Below, in pieces: positions 1 to 7,775 of a stretch of DNA of 64,000 bases. Position 1 is the stretch's first letter. Each line of letters starts with the position of its first letter. The position numbers were made by a program, and so were the translations under genes. The stretch comes from Variovorax terrae (GTDB lineage Bacteria; Pseudomonadota; Gammaproteobacteria; Burkholderiales; Burkholderiaceae_C), in assembly GCF_022809125.1 (NCBI RefSeq), contig NZ_JALGBI010000001.1:992001-1056000 (forward strand). The letters run 5' to 3'. Under the pieces are notes generated by a model that made no database searches, was not told the DNA's origin, and worked only from the letters and a program-made list of their open reading frames with translations.

Positions 1-283
1 GGGCCCGCAACTGCTCCAGCACGGGCCGGATCCGGGCGGCGACCTGGTCGTGCGCGGCCACCAGCTCGGCCTCGTTGAGCCAGCGCCGGGTGAGGTAGTA
101 GCGCCCGCTGGCCTGGTAGGCATAGCCCTCGGCTTCGAGCGTGTCCAGCAGGGCCAGGCAGCTCGATTTGGGAAACCCCAGCGCGGCCGAGATCTGCGAC
201 AGACTGGCCGGCGCCTGGGAGGCCGCGAAGAACTGGAGGATCTCCAGCACCCGTTTGGCGCTCTTGACTTCGTTCATGGACAT
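1..283 (-). CDS. IclR-family transcriptional regulator, N-terminal part (runs off the left edge)
   Basis: Only the first 94 codons are in the window. The start ATG at 283 gives MSMNEVKSAKRVLEILQFF, followed by a winged helix-turn-helix typical of IclR proteins: an AxLSQISAALGFPKSSCLALLDTLEAEGY stretch (recognition helix around residues 30-45) and a wing ending in GRYYLT. The effector-binding half lies outside the window. A second ATG at 277 is an equally possible start. Family assignment is firm from the helix-turn-helix; target and ligand cannot be inferred. The AT-rich stretch just upstream carries a short inverted repeat and is probably its promoter region. Confidence 0.8.
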   Translation of the reverse strand, partial: MSMNEVKSAKRVLEILQFFAASQAPASLSQISAALGFPKSSCLALLDTLEAEGYAYQASGRYYLTRRWLNEAELVAAHDQVAARIRPVLEQLRA

Positions 284-292
284 GAACAATAG

Positions 293-320
293 TTTATGAA
301 TATGTTTTATTTGGCATAAA
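293..320. promoter_or_regulatory. AT-rich inverted repeat upstream of the IclR-type gene
   Basis: TTTATG (293-298) and CATAAA (315-320) are perfect inverted arms separated by 16 bases, in an AT-rich patch that stands out from the GC-rich surroundings. It lies 10 bases upstream of the IclR-type start codon, so an operator or autoregulatory site is plausible. No clear -35/-10 pair was chosen. Confidence 0.35.
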
Positions 321-412
321 TAGGGAAAACCCTTGGTTGCTGCGGCCGCGCGCGCCGATCCGGGCCGGACGGCATCCGGCTCGGGGGCGTGGTGGGTCAA
401 GGGGAAAGGGAA

Positions 413-434
413 GGGCCTGCGCCGTCGCAGGCCC
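413..434 (-). terminator. Probable terminator after the lipoprotein gene
   Basis: GGGCCTGCG (413-421) and CGCAGGCCC (426-434) form a perfect 9-bp stem with a CCGT loop, about 20 bases beyond the stop codon of the lipoprotein gene. On the minus strand the stem is followed by TTCCCTTTCCCC, a weak pyrimidine tract, so termination efficiency is uncertain. Confidence 0.5.
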
Positions 435-454
435 GTCGCTGGGCGTACGGGTGC

Positions 455-1138
455 TCAGGGCCTGGCCAGCGGAATCTGCAGGTTGGTGGGGCGGTTGTCT
501 TCGGTGTCGAAGCCCCGGCCGTCCACGTTGCGCGCGCCCCAGAACAGCAGGCCATGGCTGAAGTAGACGAGGTCGTACTCCATGAAGTGGCGGCCTGCGA
601 CCAAGCCGAACGGCGCGAAGTTCTTGCCGAAGATGCTCTGCTTCGCCCCGACCTGCCAGGCGTCGTAGCCCGGGCCGGCCACCTTGTTGAGCAGGTCGGC
701 GAAGCCCTGCAGCAGCGGGGTGACTTCGTAGGCTTCGTCGGCGACGAAATCCACCTTCTGGGCGCCGGCGGCGATCGGGTGCTCGCCGCGCCAGCCCATG
801 TGGCCGCGCAGGTCGATGCGCGCCAGGGGGACCTTGCCGTAGGGGTCGGCGGAGTTGACGATGGACAGCTCGAAGCGGTCGCCGTCGAGGTAGCGGAAGC
901 GGCGCTGCAGGTAGAACGGCTTGAGCGTGCCATCCGGGTTCTTGGTGGCGCTCGGGCGGATCTCGGGCGCGATGCTCACCCAGTCGCCCAGCAGGGCCTG
1001 CTTGGTTTGGTCGAGAGTCATGGTGGTGTGCCTTTCTGTGGAGGAGCCTGTCGGGGAAGAAACCGGGGTGGCGCAGCCCGCGGCCAGTGCAAGGGTGGCT
1101 GCGGCTGCCAGGAAACGTAGCGCAAGAAAGCGTTGCAT
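455..1138 (-). CDS. Lipoprotein with a possible APCDD1-like domain
   Basis: A 227-residue protein. The chosen start at 1138 (MQRFLALRFL) has AAAGGA eight bases upstream and opens a lipoprotein signal peptide with lipobox LAAGC near residues 19-23. The mature part contains LLGDWVSIAPEIRPS, then FYLQRRFRYLDGDRFEL and NSADPYGKVPLARIDLRG. The order W-S-x-x-E-x-R-P, F-x-R-x-F, S-D-P-x-x-x-x-P resembles the APCDD1 domain of eukaryotic Wnt inhibitors. That resemblance is from memory of the family pattern, not a search. Function unknown. The promoter region carries a conspicuous operator and the next gene upstream is a TetR regulator, suggesting direct control. Confidence 0.7.
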   Translation of the reverse strand: MQRFLALRFLAAAATLALAAGCATPVSSPTGSSTERHTTMTLDQTKQALLGDWVSIAPEIRPSATKNPDGTLKPFYLQRRFRYLDGDRFELSIVNSADPYGKVPLARIDLRGHMGWRGEHPIAAGAQKVDFVADEAYEVTPLLQGFADLLNKVAGPGYDAWQVGAKQSIFGKNFAPFGLVAGRHFMEYDLVYFSHGLLFWGARNVDGRGFDTEDNRPTNLQIPLARP

Positions 1139-1166
1139 GCTCGATGTCCTTTCCGGGAGGGGCGTG

Positions 1167-1229
1167 ATTATGGATGTCAATCAACATCCATAATGGTAAG
1201 AGGATAGCGATTGACATCCAGATCGTCAA
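1167..1229 (-). promoter_or_regulatory. Promoter with a TetR-type operator before the lipoprotein gene
   Basis: On the minus strand, TTGACG (1229-1224) and TATCCT (1206-1201) are 17 bases apart, a good sigma-70 promoter. The predicted start lies in an 11-bp perfect inverted repeat, ATTATGGATGT (1167-1177) / ACATCCATAAT (1184-1194), spacer 6. A further arm ATTGACATCCA (1210-1220), the reverse complement of 1171-1181, sits between -35 and -10. The layout suits steric repression, most likely by the adjacent TetR protein (inference). Confidence 0.65.
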
Positions 1230-1307
1230 CATGGGCGCGCCGGGGCTGGGTGGCGCTCCTGTCGCAGGGGCGCCGGTGGGGTATGGGTGGAGCGCGGGGG
1301 GCCGGGC

Positions 1308-1880
1308 TCAGCCCAGCCGGGCTTTCAGGTCGGCCGCCGCCGCCCGCAGGATTTCCCGGGACAGCTTCTCATCGCTGACGGCGCGGGCCATGGCGGTGGC
1401 GCCCACCAGGGTGGCCAGCGCCGCCAGGGCCGGCGCGCGCTTTTCTTCGGCGGGCAGCGTGGTGATGAGCTTGCCGATGAGCTCGGCATAGCGGTTGACC
1501 TGCGCGGCATAGGCCGAGCGGGCGCGCTCGCCGCTGCGCACCACGTCGCCGGCCAGCGTGGTGACGGCGCAGCTCGCGGCGATGTTGTCGCGGTGCGTGA
1601 GGCTCAGGTAGCCGTCAATCAGCCAGCCAAGGCTCGCCTTCGGGTCGGCCGCGATGCTGTCGGCCACCGCGCTGCCGTCGCGCAGGGCGCGCTCGATGGC
1701 CTCGGCCACCAGTTCGGCGCGCGAGTTGAAGTGCTTGTAGAAGCCGCCGTGGGTCAGGCCGGCCTCCTTCATCAGGTCGGCCATGCCGATGCCATCGACC
1801 CCGCGCTCGCGGAAGCGCTCGGAAGCGACCTTCACGATGCGCTCGTGACTCTCGGCTTTGGCAGTGCGCGAATGACCCAT
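1308..1880 (-). CDS. TetR/AcrR-family transcriptional repressor
   Basis: A 190-residue regulator. The N-terminal helix-turn-helix is clear: SHERIVKVASERFRERGVDGIGMADLMKEAGLTHGGFYKHFNSRAELVAEAI (about residues 11-62), with the typical GLTHGGFYKHF recognition helix. The C-terminal ligand domain resembles the subgroup often described near oxidoreductases (a Cys-containing CAVTTLAGDV segment). It is on the same strand as, and upstream of, the lipoprotein gene whose promoter carries inverted repeats, so that gene is its likely target. cobA lies upstream with 37 bases between the genes. Confidence 0.88.
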   Translation of the reverse strand: MGHSRTAKAESHERIVKVASERFRERGVDGIGMADLMKEAGLTHGGFYKHFNSRAELVAEAIERALRDGSAVADSIAADPKASLGWLIDGYLSLTHRDNIAASCAVTTLAGDVVRSGERARSAYAAQVNRYAELIGKLITTLPAEEKRAPALAALATLVGATAMARAVSDEKLSREILRAAAADLKARLG

Positions 1881-1917
1881 GCCGCCGATTATCGGCGCAC
1901 GCCCAGTGGGGTTTGGT

Positions 1918-2682
1918 TCAGGCGGCCCGCTCGAGCGCGGGCAGGCCGGCCGCCTGGGCGCCCCGCACCACGTCGCCCACGACGATGACCGAGGGGCTGG
2001 CCAGCCCTTCAGCGGTGAGGGTCGCCTGCAGCCGCCCCAGCGTGGCCACCGCGTGGCGCTGGCTGGCCAGCGTGGCGTTCTGGATGATGGCCACCGGCGT
2101 CGAGGCCGGCAGGCCGCGCAGCAGCTCGCGCTCGATCTCGGTGGCGCCGGCCACGCCCATGTAGATCACCAGGGTCAGGCGCGCGTCGCGCGCCGTGGCC
2201 GCGAGCTGCGCCCAGTCGATGCCGGCCTCGCCAGGGCGCGCGTGGCCGGTGACGAACACGACGCCGTGGGCGTGGTCGCGGTGCGTGAGCGGCAGGCCCA
2301 GGCTGGTGACGGCGGCCAGCCCGGCGGTGATGCCGTTGACGACCTCCACCTCGACGCCGGCCGCGCGCAGGTGCTCGACCTCCTCGCCGCCGCGCCCGAA
2401 GATGAACGGGTCGCCGCCCTTGAGGCGCACCACGTTCTCGCCCTCGCGCGCGGCCATCACCATGAGCTTCTCGATGAAGGCCTGCGGCGTGCTCTTGCAG
2501 CCGCCGCGCTTGCCCACGTGCACGATGCGCGCGCTGGGCGCTGCGTAGGCCACGATGGCGTCGCTCACGAGGTCGTCCACCAGCAGCACGCTGGCGGCCT
2601 GGATCGCCTTCACGGCCTTGAGCGTGAGCAGTTCGGGGTCGCCAGGGCCCGCGCCGACGAGAGTGACTTTGCCTGTGTTCAT
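1918..2682 (-). CDS. cobA: Uroporphyrinogen-III C-methyltransferase (siroheme synthesis)
   Basis: A 254-residue SAM-dependent methyltransferase that converts uroporphyrinogen III to precorrin-2, the precursor of siroheme. The motifs VTLVGAGPGDPELLTLKAV at the N-terminus and VVRLKGGDPFIFGRGGEE near residue 85 are diagnostic; PLTHRDHAHGVVFVTGH follows. It is a single-domain SUMT, without the CysG oxidase/chelatase part. The start codon overlaps the ybiB stop by four bases (ATGA). It is the last gene of the nitrate assimilation run; NirB and NasA-dependent nitrite reduction need siroheme, which explains the linkage. Confidence 0.95.
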   Translation of the reverse strand: MNTGKVTLVGAGPGDPELLTLKAVKAIQAASVLLVDDLVSDAIVAYAAPSARIVHVGKRGGCKSTPQAFIEKLMVMAAREGENVVRLKGGDPFIFGRGGEEVEHLRAAGVEVEVVNGITAGLAAVTSLGLPLTHRDHAHGVVFVTGHARPGEAGIDWAQLAATARDARLTLVIYMGVAGATEIERELLRGLPASTPVAIIQNATLASQRHAVATLGRLQATLTAEGLASPSVIVVGDVVRGAQAAGLPALERAA

Positions 2683-3584
2683 AGCTGTGAGACCAAGTGC
2701 AAGATGTGTTCCACCTGCTGCGCGATCGAGGCCGGCAGCGGGCTGGCGCCGGCCAGCACGGATTGGGTGTAGGCCGCGGTGCTGGCGGCATCGATGTCCC
2801 GCGGCAGGTCGGGCACGCTGGGCAGCGTGCCTTTCACGCCCTCCTGCAGCAGCACGGGACGGCCCGCGATGAAGCCCTGCATCTGCGGCGTGCGGCGCGC
2901 ATCGGCCACTACCTCGCCCTCGGTGCCGCGCAGCAGCAGGGCATTCGCGCCCATGAGCTCGAAGGTGGCGGCCATGGAGAGGGCGTACTCGGGATGGGTG
3001 TAGCTGCTCACCACCAGCGCCGTGCCCTTGCTCGGGTTCATGAGCTTGACGAGGCTGTGCGCCGGGTTGCGCAGGCCCACCACGCGGCGCACGTCGAGCA
3101 GGCGCTTGAGGCCGGGGCTCAGCAGCTCGGTCGGGGCATGGGCCACGGTGCTGTTTGCTATCTTATTGATAGCTAACAATGACCGCACGCCAAGGACCTC
3201 CAGCACATCGGAGGCAAAAACCCGGCTCGACTCGGTGGCCGTGCCGTGCACCAGCACCGGCAGGCCCTCGCGCGCCAGCAGCAGGGCCAGCAGCGGCGTC
3301 AGCACCGGCAGCTTGCGCGCACCGTTGTAGCTGGGCAGCACCACCAGCGGGCGGTCGCTGGCGGGCAGCCGGTTCAGGCGGGTGTAGGTGGCATCGAGGA
3401 AGCCCGCCATCTCCTCGGGTGTTTCGCCCTTGATGCGCATGGCCAGGCAGAAGCCGCCGACTTCGAGGTCGGTCACCGTGCCGTCCAGCACCTGGCCGAA
3501 CAGGTCGGCCGCCTGCGCGCGCGTGAGCGATCGCGCGCCCTGCTTGCCGCGGCCGATTTCCTTGATGTACTGGCTGATTCCCAT
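2679..3584 (-). CDS. ybiB: YbiB/TrpD2-like glycosyltransferase-fold protein
   Basis: A 301-residue protein related to anthranilate phosphoribosyltransferase (TrpD) in sequence and fold; E. coli YbiB is a nucleic-acid-binding member of this group. Seen here: MGISQYIKEIGRGKQGARSL at the start, LEVGGFCLAMRIKGETPEEMAGFL in the helical domain, LPSYNGARKLPVLTPLLALLL in the glycine-rich region, and HTGT-like VHGT. It lies between nasA and cobA and is translationally coupled to cobA by ATGA. A 17-bp dispersed repeat is embedded in frame at 3157-3173 and encodes part of LLAINKIANSTV. Its role in nitrate metabolism, if any, is unknown. Confidence 0.88.
   Translation of the reverse strand: MGISQYIKEIGRGKQGARSLTRAQAADLFGQVLDGTVTDLEVGGFCLAMRIKGETPEEMAGFLDATYTRLNRLPASDRPLVVLPSYNGARKLPVLTPLLALLLAREGLPVLVHGTATESSRVFASDVLEVLGVRSLLAINKIANSTVAHAPTELLSPGLKRLLDVRRVVGLRNPAHSLVKLMNPSKGTALVVSSYTHPEYALSMAATFELMGANALLLRGTEGEVVADARRTPQMQGFIAGRPVLLQEGVKGTLPSVPDLPRDIDAASTAAYTQSVLAGASPLPASIAQQVEHILHLVSQL
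3157..3173. repeat. 17-bp dispersed palindromic repeat, copy 1 (inside ybiB)
   Basis: GCTATCTTATTGATAGC: 6-bp perfect arms GCTATC/GATAGC around TTATT. It belongs to a family of 17-mers found seven times in the window and is translated in frame within ybiB. Confidence 0.7.
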
Positions 3585-3645
3585 GGGTGCCGTCGATTGT
3601 CTGCGATGCCTGATGACTTCGGGCTATATGGCGAATGACGCGGGC

Positions 3646-6450
3646 TCAGGCCGGCGCGGCCTCGGTGTCGCGCACCAGGCGCCGCAGCTCCGGCACGCAG
3701 GAGCCGCACTGGGTGCCGCAGCGCAGCGCGCCCTGCAGCGCGGCGAGCCGTTCGCCCTCGCTGCCCGCGCAGCCGGCGAGCTGCGCGCGGATCGCCACGT
3801 CGGTGACGTTGAGGCAGGTGCACACCGGCTTGCCGCGCGAGACCACGGCCACCGGCGGCCTGGCGCCCGGCGCCAGCAGCAGGCGGCCATAGGCCTGCGC
3901 GGGCAGGCCGTCCTGCAGCACGGCGCGGATCCAGGCCTCGGCCGAGGTGTCGCCGGCCAGCAGGAAGCCGTCCAGCGTCACGGCGTCGCCGTGGCGCGCG
4001 AGGCGGGCCGCGCGGCGCTGGGCGCGGCGTGCGTCCGCGTAGCGCAGGGTGTCGGCCCGGTCCAGGCCGAGCCATTGCTCCAGTTGGGCGAGCACCTCGG
4101 CCGGCGGCGCCTCGAAGGCGGCCCCCCGGAACAGCAGGCCATGGCGCGCGCTGGCCTGCTGCGACAGCGGCACCTGGCTGGAGAACGGCACGCAGGCGGC
4201 GAAGGGGAACAGCGCCATCATTCGCCGCAGCCCGGTCTGCGCGGCGAGCACCTGCTCGCCCGGCAGCCAGGCCATGGCGAGCAGCGACCAGGGCAGCTCG
4301 GCCTTCAGGATCTTGACGGCCGCATGCTTGAGTTCGGGCTGTTTCGAATCGGGGCAGGCGGCCGAGGTGGTGAGCGCGTTCACGCCCGCCAGCGGCTTGC
4401 CGGTGCTGCTGACGCCGCTCAGGAACTCCTCGCCCCAGTGCATGGCGATGAAGGCCTGGCTCAGGCCGACCTCGGCGCTGGCCTGCGCCGGCAGCACGAT
4501 GGAGCCGCGCTTGCTGGTCACGTGCACGAGGTCGCCGTCGCGCAGCTGGCGCCGCGCCATGTCCTGCGGGTGCAGCTGCACGGCGGGTTCCGCCACATGG
4601 CCGAACAGGCGGCCCAGCGTGCCGGTGCGGCTCATGCCGTGCCACTGGTCGCGCAGCCGCCCGGTGGTCAGCGCGAACGGGTAGCGCGACTCGCGCGGCT
4701 CCGCCACCGGCCGGTAGGCGTTGGCGACGAAGCGCGCGCGGCCGTCGGCGGTGGGGAAGCGGCCGTCCTCGTAGAGCCGGGCCCGGCCCTGGGTGTCGCC
4801 CGAGCGCATTGGCCACTGCAGCGGCCGCTCGTCGAGCGCGGCGTAGCTCATGCCGGTGATGTCGAGGTCGCGGCCGCGGGTGGACTCGCGGTGCTCATTC
4901 CAGATCGCCTCCACGCCCGCGTCGGCCAGCGGGTACGGGAACAGCGTGGGCTGGCCCGGGCGCAGCCGCTGTTCGAGCCGGTGCGCGAAATCGACGGCGA
5001 TGGCCCAATCGTGCCGCGTCTGGCCCGGGCCGGGAACGGCGGGCCGCACGCGGCTGATGCGGCGCTCGCTGTTGGTCACGGTGCCGGTCTTCTCGCCCCA
5101 GGTGGTGGCGGGCAGCAGCAGGTCGGCATGGGCGCAGCTGGCCGTGGTAGCGAAGGCTTCCTGCACCACGACGAACTCGGCGCGCTCGAGCGCCCGGCGC
5201 ACCATGGCCTGGTCAGGCATGGACTGCGCGGGGTTGGTGCAGGCTATCCACAGCGCCTTGATCTCGCCGTCGGCCGCGGCCTGGAACATCTCCACGGCCG
5301 GCTTGCCGGGTTTTTCGGGCACCGAGGGCAGGCCCCAGAGCGCGGCCACTTCGGCGCGGTGCTGCGGGTTGGCGAGCTCGCGATGCGCGCTGAGCAGGTT
5401 GGCCAGCCCGCCGACCTCGCGCCCGCCCATCGCATTGGGCTGGCCGGTCAGCGAGAACGGCCCGGCGCCGGGCTTGCCGATCTGGCCGGTGGCCAGGTGC
5501 AGGTTGATCAGCGCCGTGTTCTTGGCGGTGCCGCTGCTCGACTGGTTCAGGCCCTGGCAGTACAGGCTCAGGGTGGCCGCCGAGGTGGCGAACCACTGGG
5601 CCGCCGTGAACAGGTCCTGCCTGGCGATGCCGCAGGTCTGCGCCACGAGGTCGGGCGTGCAGTCGCGCACCAGGGCCTTGAGTTCGTCGAAACCCGAGGT
5701 GTGGGCCGCGATGTAGCCGGGCTGCGTCCAACCTTCCCACAGCATGATGTGCAGCAGGCCGTTGAACAGCATCACGTCGGTGCCGGGCTGTAGCGGCAGG
5801 AACAGGTCGGCGATCTCGGCGGTGCCGGTGCGGCGCGGGTCGGCCACGATGATCTTCAGCGCCGGGTTGGCGGCGCGCGCCTCCTCGATGCGGCGAAACA
5901 GGATGGGGTGGGCCCAGGCCGCGTTGCTGCCCGCGATGAACAGGCATTGCGCGTGGCTCACGTCGTCGTAGCAGGCGGGCGGCGCATCGGCGCCCAGCGT
6001 CTGCTTGTAGCCGGCGACCGCGCTGCTCATGCACAGGCGCGAGTTGGTGTCGACGTTGTTGGTGCCGACCAGGCCCTTGGCGAGTTTGTTGAAGACGTAG
6101 TAGTCCTCGGTCAGCAGCTGGCCCGAGATGTAGAAGCCGACGGCATCGGGGCCGTGGTCATGGATCAGCTGCGCAAACTTGCCGGCGGCGTGGTCGAGGG
6201 CCGCGTCCCATGAGACGGGCACCGGCGCTTCGCCGCGCCCGGCCCGCCGCATCGGCTGCAGCAGGCGCGTCTGCCGCGTCACGGCGGCGCTGGCCGTGAG
6301 GTGCAGGGTCGAGCCCTTGGTGCACAGCCGGCCGAAGTTGGCGGGGTGGTCGGGGTCGCCGCGCACGCCGGTGATCTGCGGGCCCTCGCTTTCGATAATG
6401 ACGCCGCAGCCCACGCCGCAGTAAGGGCAGGTCGATCGAGTCTCCGTCAT
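3646..6450 (-). CDS. nasA: Assimilatory nitrate reductase catalytic subunit
   Basis: A 934-residue molybdopterin enzyme reducing nitrate to nitrite in the cytoplasm. The N-terminus TCPYCGVGCGV carries the [4Fe-4S] cysteines; the bis-MGD regions include YISGQLLTEDYYVFNKLAKG, NSRLCMSSAVAGYK and GLNQSSSGT. The C-terminal extension has an additional BFD-like [2Fe-2S] domain (VCTCLNVTD ... CGTQCGSC), as in NasA/NarB types that take electrons from a flavoprotein. Start 6450 was chosen because GAGG lies nine bases upstream; an ATG at 6459 abuts the GAGG. The gene overlaps by four bases (ATGA) a 37-codon frame that duplicates its own 5' end. Confidence 0.96.
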   Translation of the reverse strand: MTETRSTCPYCGVGCGVIIESEGPQITGVRGDPDHPANFGRLCTKGSTLHLTASAAVTRQTRLLQPMRRAGRGEAPVPVSWDAALDHAAGKFAQLIHDHGPDAVGFYISGQLLTEDYYVFNKLAKGLVGTNNVDTNSRLCMSSAVAGYKQTLGADAPPACYDDVSHAQCLFIAGSNAAWAHPILFRRIEEARAANPALKIIVADPRRTGTAEIADLFLPLQPGTDVMLFNGLLHIMLWEGWTQPGYIAAHTSGFDELKALVRDCTPDLVAQTCGIARQDLFTAAQWFATSAATLSLYCQGLNQSSSGTAKNTALINLHLATGQIGKPGAGPFSLTGQPNAMGGREVGGLANLLSAHRELANPQHRAEVAALWGLPSVPEKPGKPAVEMFQAAADGEIKALWIACTNPAQSMPDQAMVRRALERAEFVVVQEAFATTASCAHADLLLPATTWGEKTGTVTNSERRISRVRPAVPGPGQTRHDWAIAVDFAHRLEQRLRPGQPTLFPYPLADAGVEAIWNEHRESTRGRDLDITGMSYAALDERPLQWPMRSGDTQGRARLYEDGRFPTADGRARFVANAYRPVAEPRESRYPFALTTGRLRDQWHGMSRTGTLGRLFGHVAEPAVQLHPQDMARRQLRDGDLVHVTSKRGSIVLPAQASAEVGLSQAFIAMHWGEEFLSGVSSTGKPLAGVNALTTSAACPDSKQPELKHAAVKILKAELPWSLLAMAWLPGEQVLAAQTGLRRMMALFPFAACVPFSSQVPLSQQASARHGLLFRGAAFEAPPAEVLAQLEQWLGLDRADTLRYADARRAQRRAARLARHGDAVTLDGFLLAGDTSAEAWIRAVLQDGLPAQAYGRLLLAPGARPPVAVVSRGKPVCTCLNVTDVAIRAQLAGCAGSEGERLAALQGALRCGTQCGSCVPELRRLVRDTEAAPA

Positions 6451-6560
6451 CGCGCCCATCCTCGGGGCTGCGGCGTTTCACGGATTCCGCAAAGCGGACC
6501 GCCGCAGGCGAGTCCGCAGCCCACACCGCAATAGGGACAGGTCGATCGAGTCTCCGTCAT
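6447..6560 (-). pseudogene. Short frame duplicating the 5' end of nasA
   Basis: The frame opens MTETRSTCPYCGVGCG, identical in protein to the start of NasA, then diverges into 21 unrelated residues ending ...RGWAR. The stop TGA overlaps the nasA ATG. Positions 6514-6580 align to 6404-6470 at a fixed offset of 110 bases with five mismatches; all four or five that fall in the coding part are synonymous (TGC/TGT, CCT/CCC, TAC/TAT, GGC/GGT, GGC/GGA). It is either a remnant of a second nasA-like gene, removed by recombination, or a short upstream frame coupling translation into nasA. Functional status unknown. Confidence 0.6.
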
Positions 6561-6580
6561 CGCGCCCACCCCGTCATGGC

Positions 6581-6964
6581 TCAGGCGGCGGCCGGATGGT
6601 GGGCCGGCCCGGCGGTGGGACGCGCCAGCCCGGTGCCCACCGTCTGCAGCTCGTGCGCGTCCAGGTGCACCAGGCCCGCTTCCACCTTCACGCTGAAGCG
6701 GGGCGTGCAGCCCTCGTCGGGCGCGCGGGCGCAGCCGTCGGCCAGGCCGATGGTCCAGTTGTGCAGCGGGCAGGCCACGCTGGTGCCGAACACGATGCCC
6801 TGCGACAGCGGGCCGCCCTTGTGCGGGCAGCGGTCGAGCAGCGCGAAGATCTCGTCCTGCTCGCTGCGGAACACGGCCACGTCCAGCCCGTGCGGGCGCG
6901 ACACGCGGCGCGAGCCGAGCCGGGGGATGTCGTCGATGCGGCAGATGGCTTTCCAGTCGCTCAT
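6581..6964 (-). CDS. nirD: Nitrite reductase small subunit, Rieske-type
   Basis: A 127-residue NirD with a Rieske-like fold: VAVFRSEQDEIFALLDRCPHKGGPL then VACPLHNWTIGLADG, supplying the C-x-H and C-x2-H ligands of a [2Fe-2S] cluster. Many enterobacterial NirD proteins lack these cysteines; here CPH and CPLH are intact, so a bound cluster is expected. It partners NirB in NADH-dependent nitrite reduction to ammonium. A proline/alanine-rich tail (GLARPTAGPAHHPAAA) is probably disordered. It is separated from nirB by the P-box protein gene, an unusual interruption. Confidence 0.93.
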   Translation of the reverse strand: MSDWKAICRIDDIPRLGSRRVSRPHGLDVAVFRSEQDEIFALLDRCPHKGGPLSQGIVFGTSVACPLHNWTIGLADGCARAPDEGCTPRFSVKVEAGLVHLDAHELQTVGTGLARPTAGPAHHPAAA

Positions 6965-6973
6965 GATGGAACC

Positions 6974-7759
6974 TCAGGCTTTCAGGTTGGCGTACAGACC
7001 GGTGACGCGGTCCATGATGGTGAGCAGGTTCTCGCTCGACACGAACACGTCCGACAGCGCCCTGGCGTGCACCGTGCTGGCCTGCGGGCGCTGCAGCGCG
7101 AGGTCGAAGAACACCCACTGGCCGTCGGCCAGGGCGAGTTCGTCGCGGATCCTTGCGGTGGCCTCGGGCGCGCTGCGCAGGGTCTGCATGGCCGTGAGGA
7201 ATTCGCTGCGCGCCTTGGCCAGCTCGGCGGCCGCGAGCTGGGGCTCGACCTGCATCGCGCCGGCCATGTAGAACTTGGCCATGCGCTGCGACAGCATGCG
7301 CTGGCGCCCGGCGATGTTGACGAGCCTGCCCAGCGGCTGGCCCGAAAGCTGCTCGTACTGCACCGTGCCCTGGTTGGCGAGCGCCAGCACCCGGGCGTCG
7401 TTCTGGATCACCTGGCTGGCGCCGTTGCGGCTGGGTTGGGCGCCGACCAGCGAGGCCTTGAGGTCCGACCATGCGAGCTCGAGCCGGCCGTAGGTGTCGC
7501 GCAGTTCGGGCGTGGGCGCGAAGCCCTTGAGCTCGGCGAGCTGGCGGTCGAACAGGGCCATCGAGCGGTCCAGCACGGCACGCGCGCTGGAGACCTCGAC
7601 CTCCTGCACCACGGCCAGGTAGGCCTTGCCCATGCGCTGCGAGAGCATGCGCTGGCGCCCGGCCTTGTTGATGGCGTCGTTGACGTCGGCCACCTGTGCG
7701 GCCAGGGGCAGCGCGGCGCAGGCGCTGGCGATCAGAAGGGTTCTGCGTTTCATGGGCAT
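6974..7759 (-). CDS. Periplasmic P-box (PilJ-N/NarX-like) nitrate-sensor-type protein
   Basis: A 261-residue protein with a Sec signal peptide (MPMKRRTLLIASACAALPLAAQ) and no kinase, HAMP or transmembrane signalling part. It contains two copies of a PilJ N-terminal-type helix: INKAGRQRMLSQRMGKAYL near residues 30-48 and NIAGRQRMLSQRMAKFYM near 147-164. These resemble the P-box helix of NarX/NarQ, which binds nitrate. It is encoded between nirB (16-base gap) and nirD (9-base gap), so it is co-transcribed with nitrate assimilation. A role as a soluble periplasmic nitrate/nitrite-binding protein is inferred. A start at 7753 is possible; GAGG upstream fits 7759 better. Confidence 0.8.
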   Translation of the reverse strand: MPMKRRTLLIASACAALPLAAQVADVNDAINKAGRQRMLSQRMGKAYLAVVQEVEVSSARAVLDRSMALFDRQLAELKGFAPTPELRDTYGRLELAWSDLKASLVGAQPSRNGASQVIQNDARVLALANQGTVQYEQLSGQPLGRLVNIAGRQRMLSQRMAKFYMAGAMQVEPQLAAAELAKARSEFLTAMQTLRSAPEATARIRDELALADGQWVFFDLALQRPQASTVHARALSDVFVSSENLLTIMDRVTGLYANLKA

Positions 7760-7775
7760 GTTCAGGGTGGCTGCC

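Noticed and set aside
3388..5793. Long open frame (801 codons) on the plus strand opposite nasA
   Set aside because: It is antisense to the clearly recognisable nasA and ybiB genes, has low-complexity Ala/Gly/Arg-rich composition and no ribosome site. Such frames arise from high GC.
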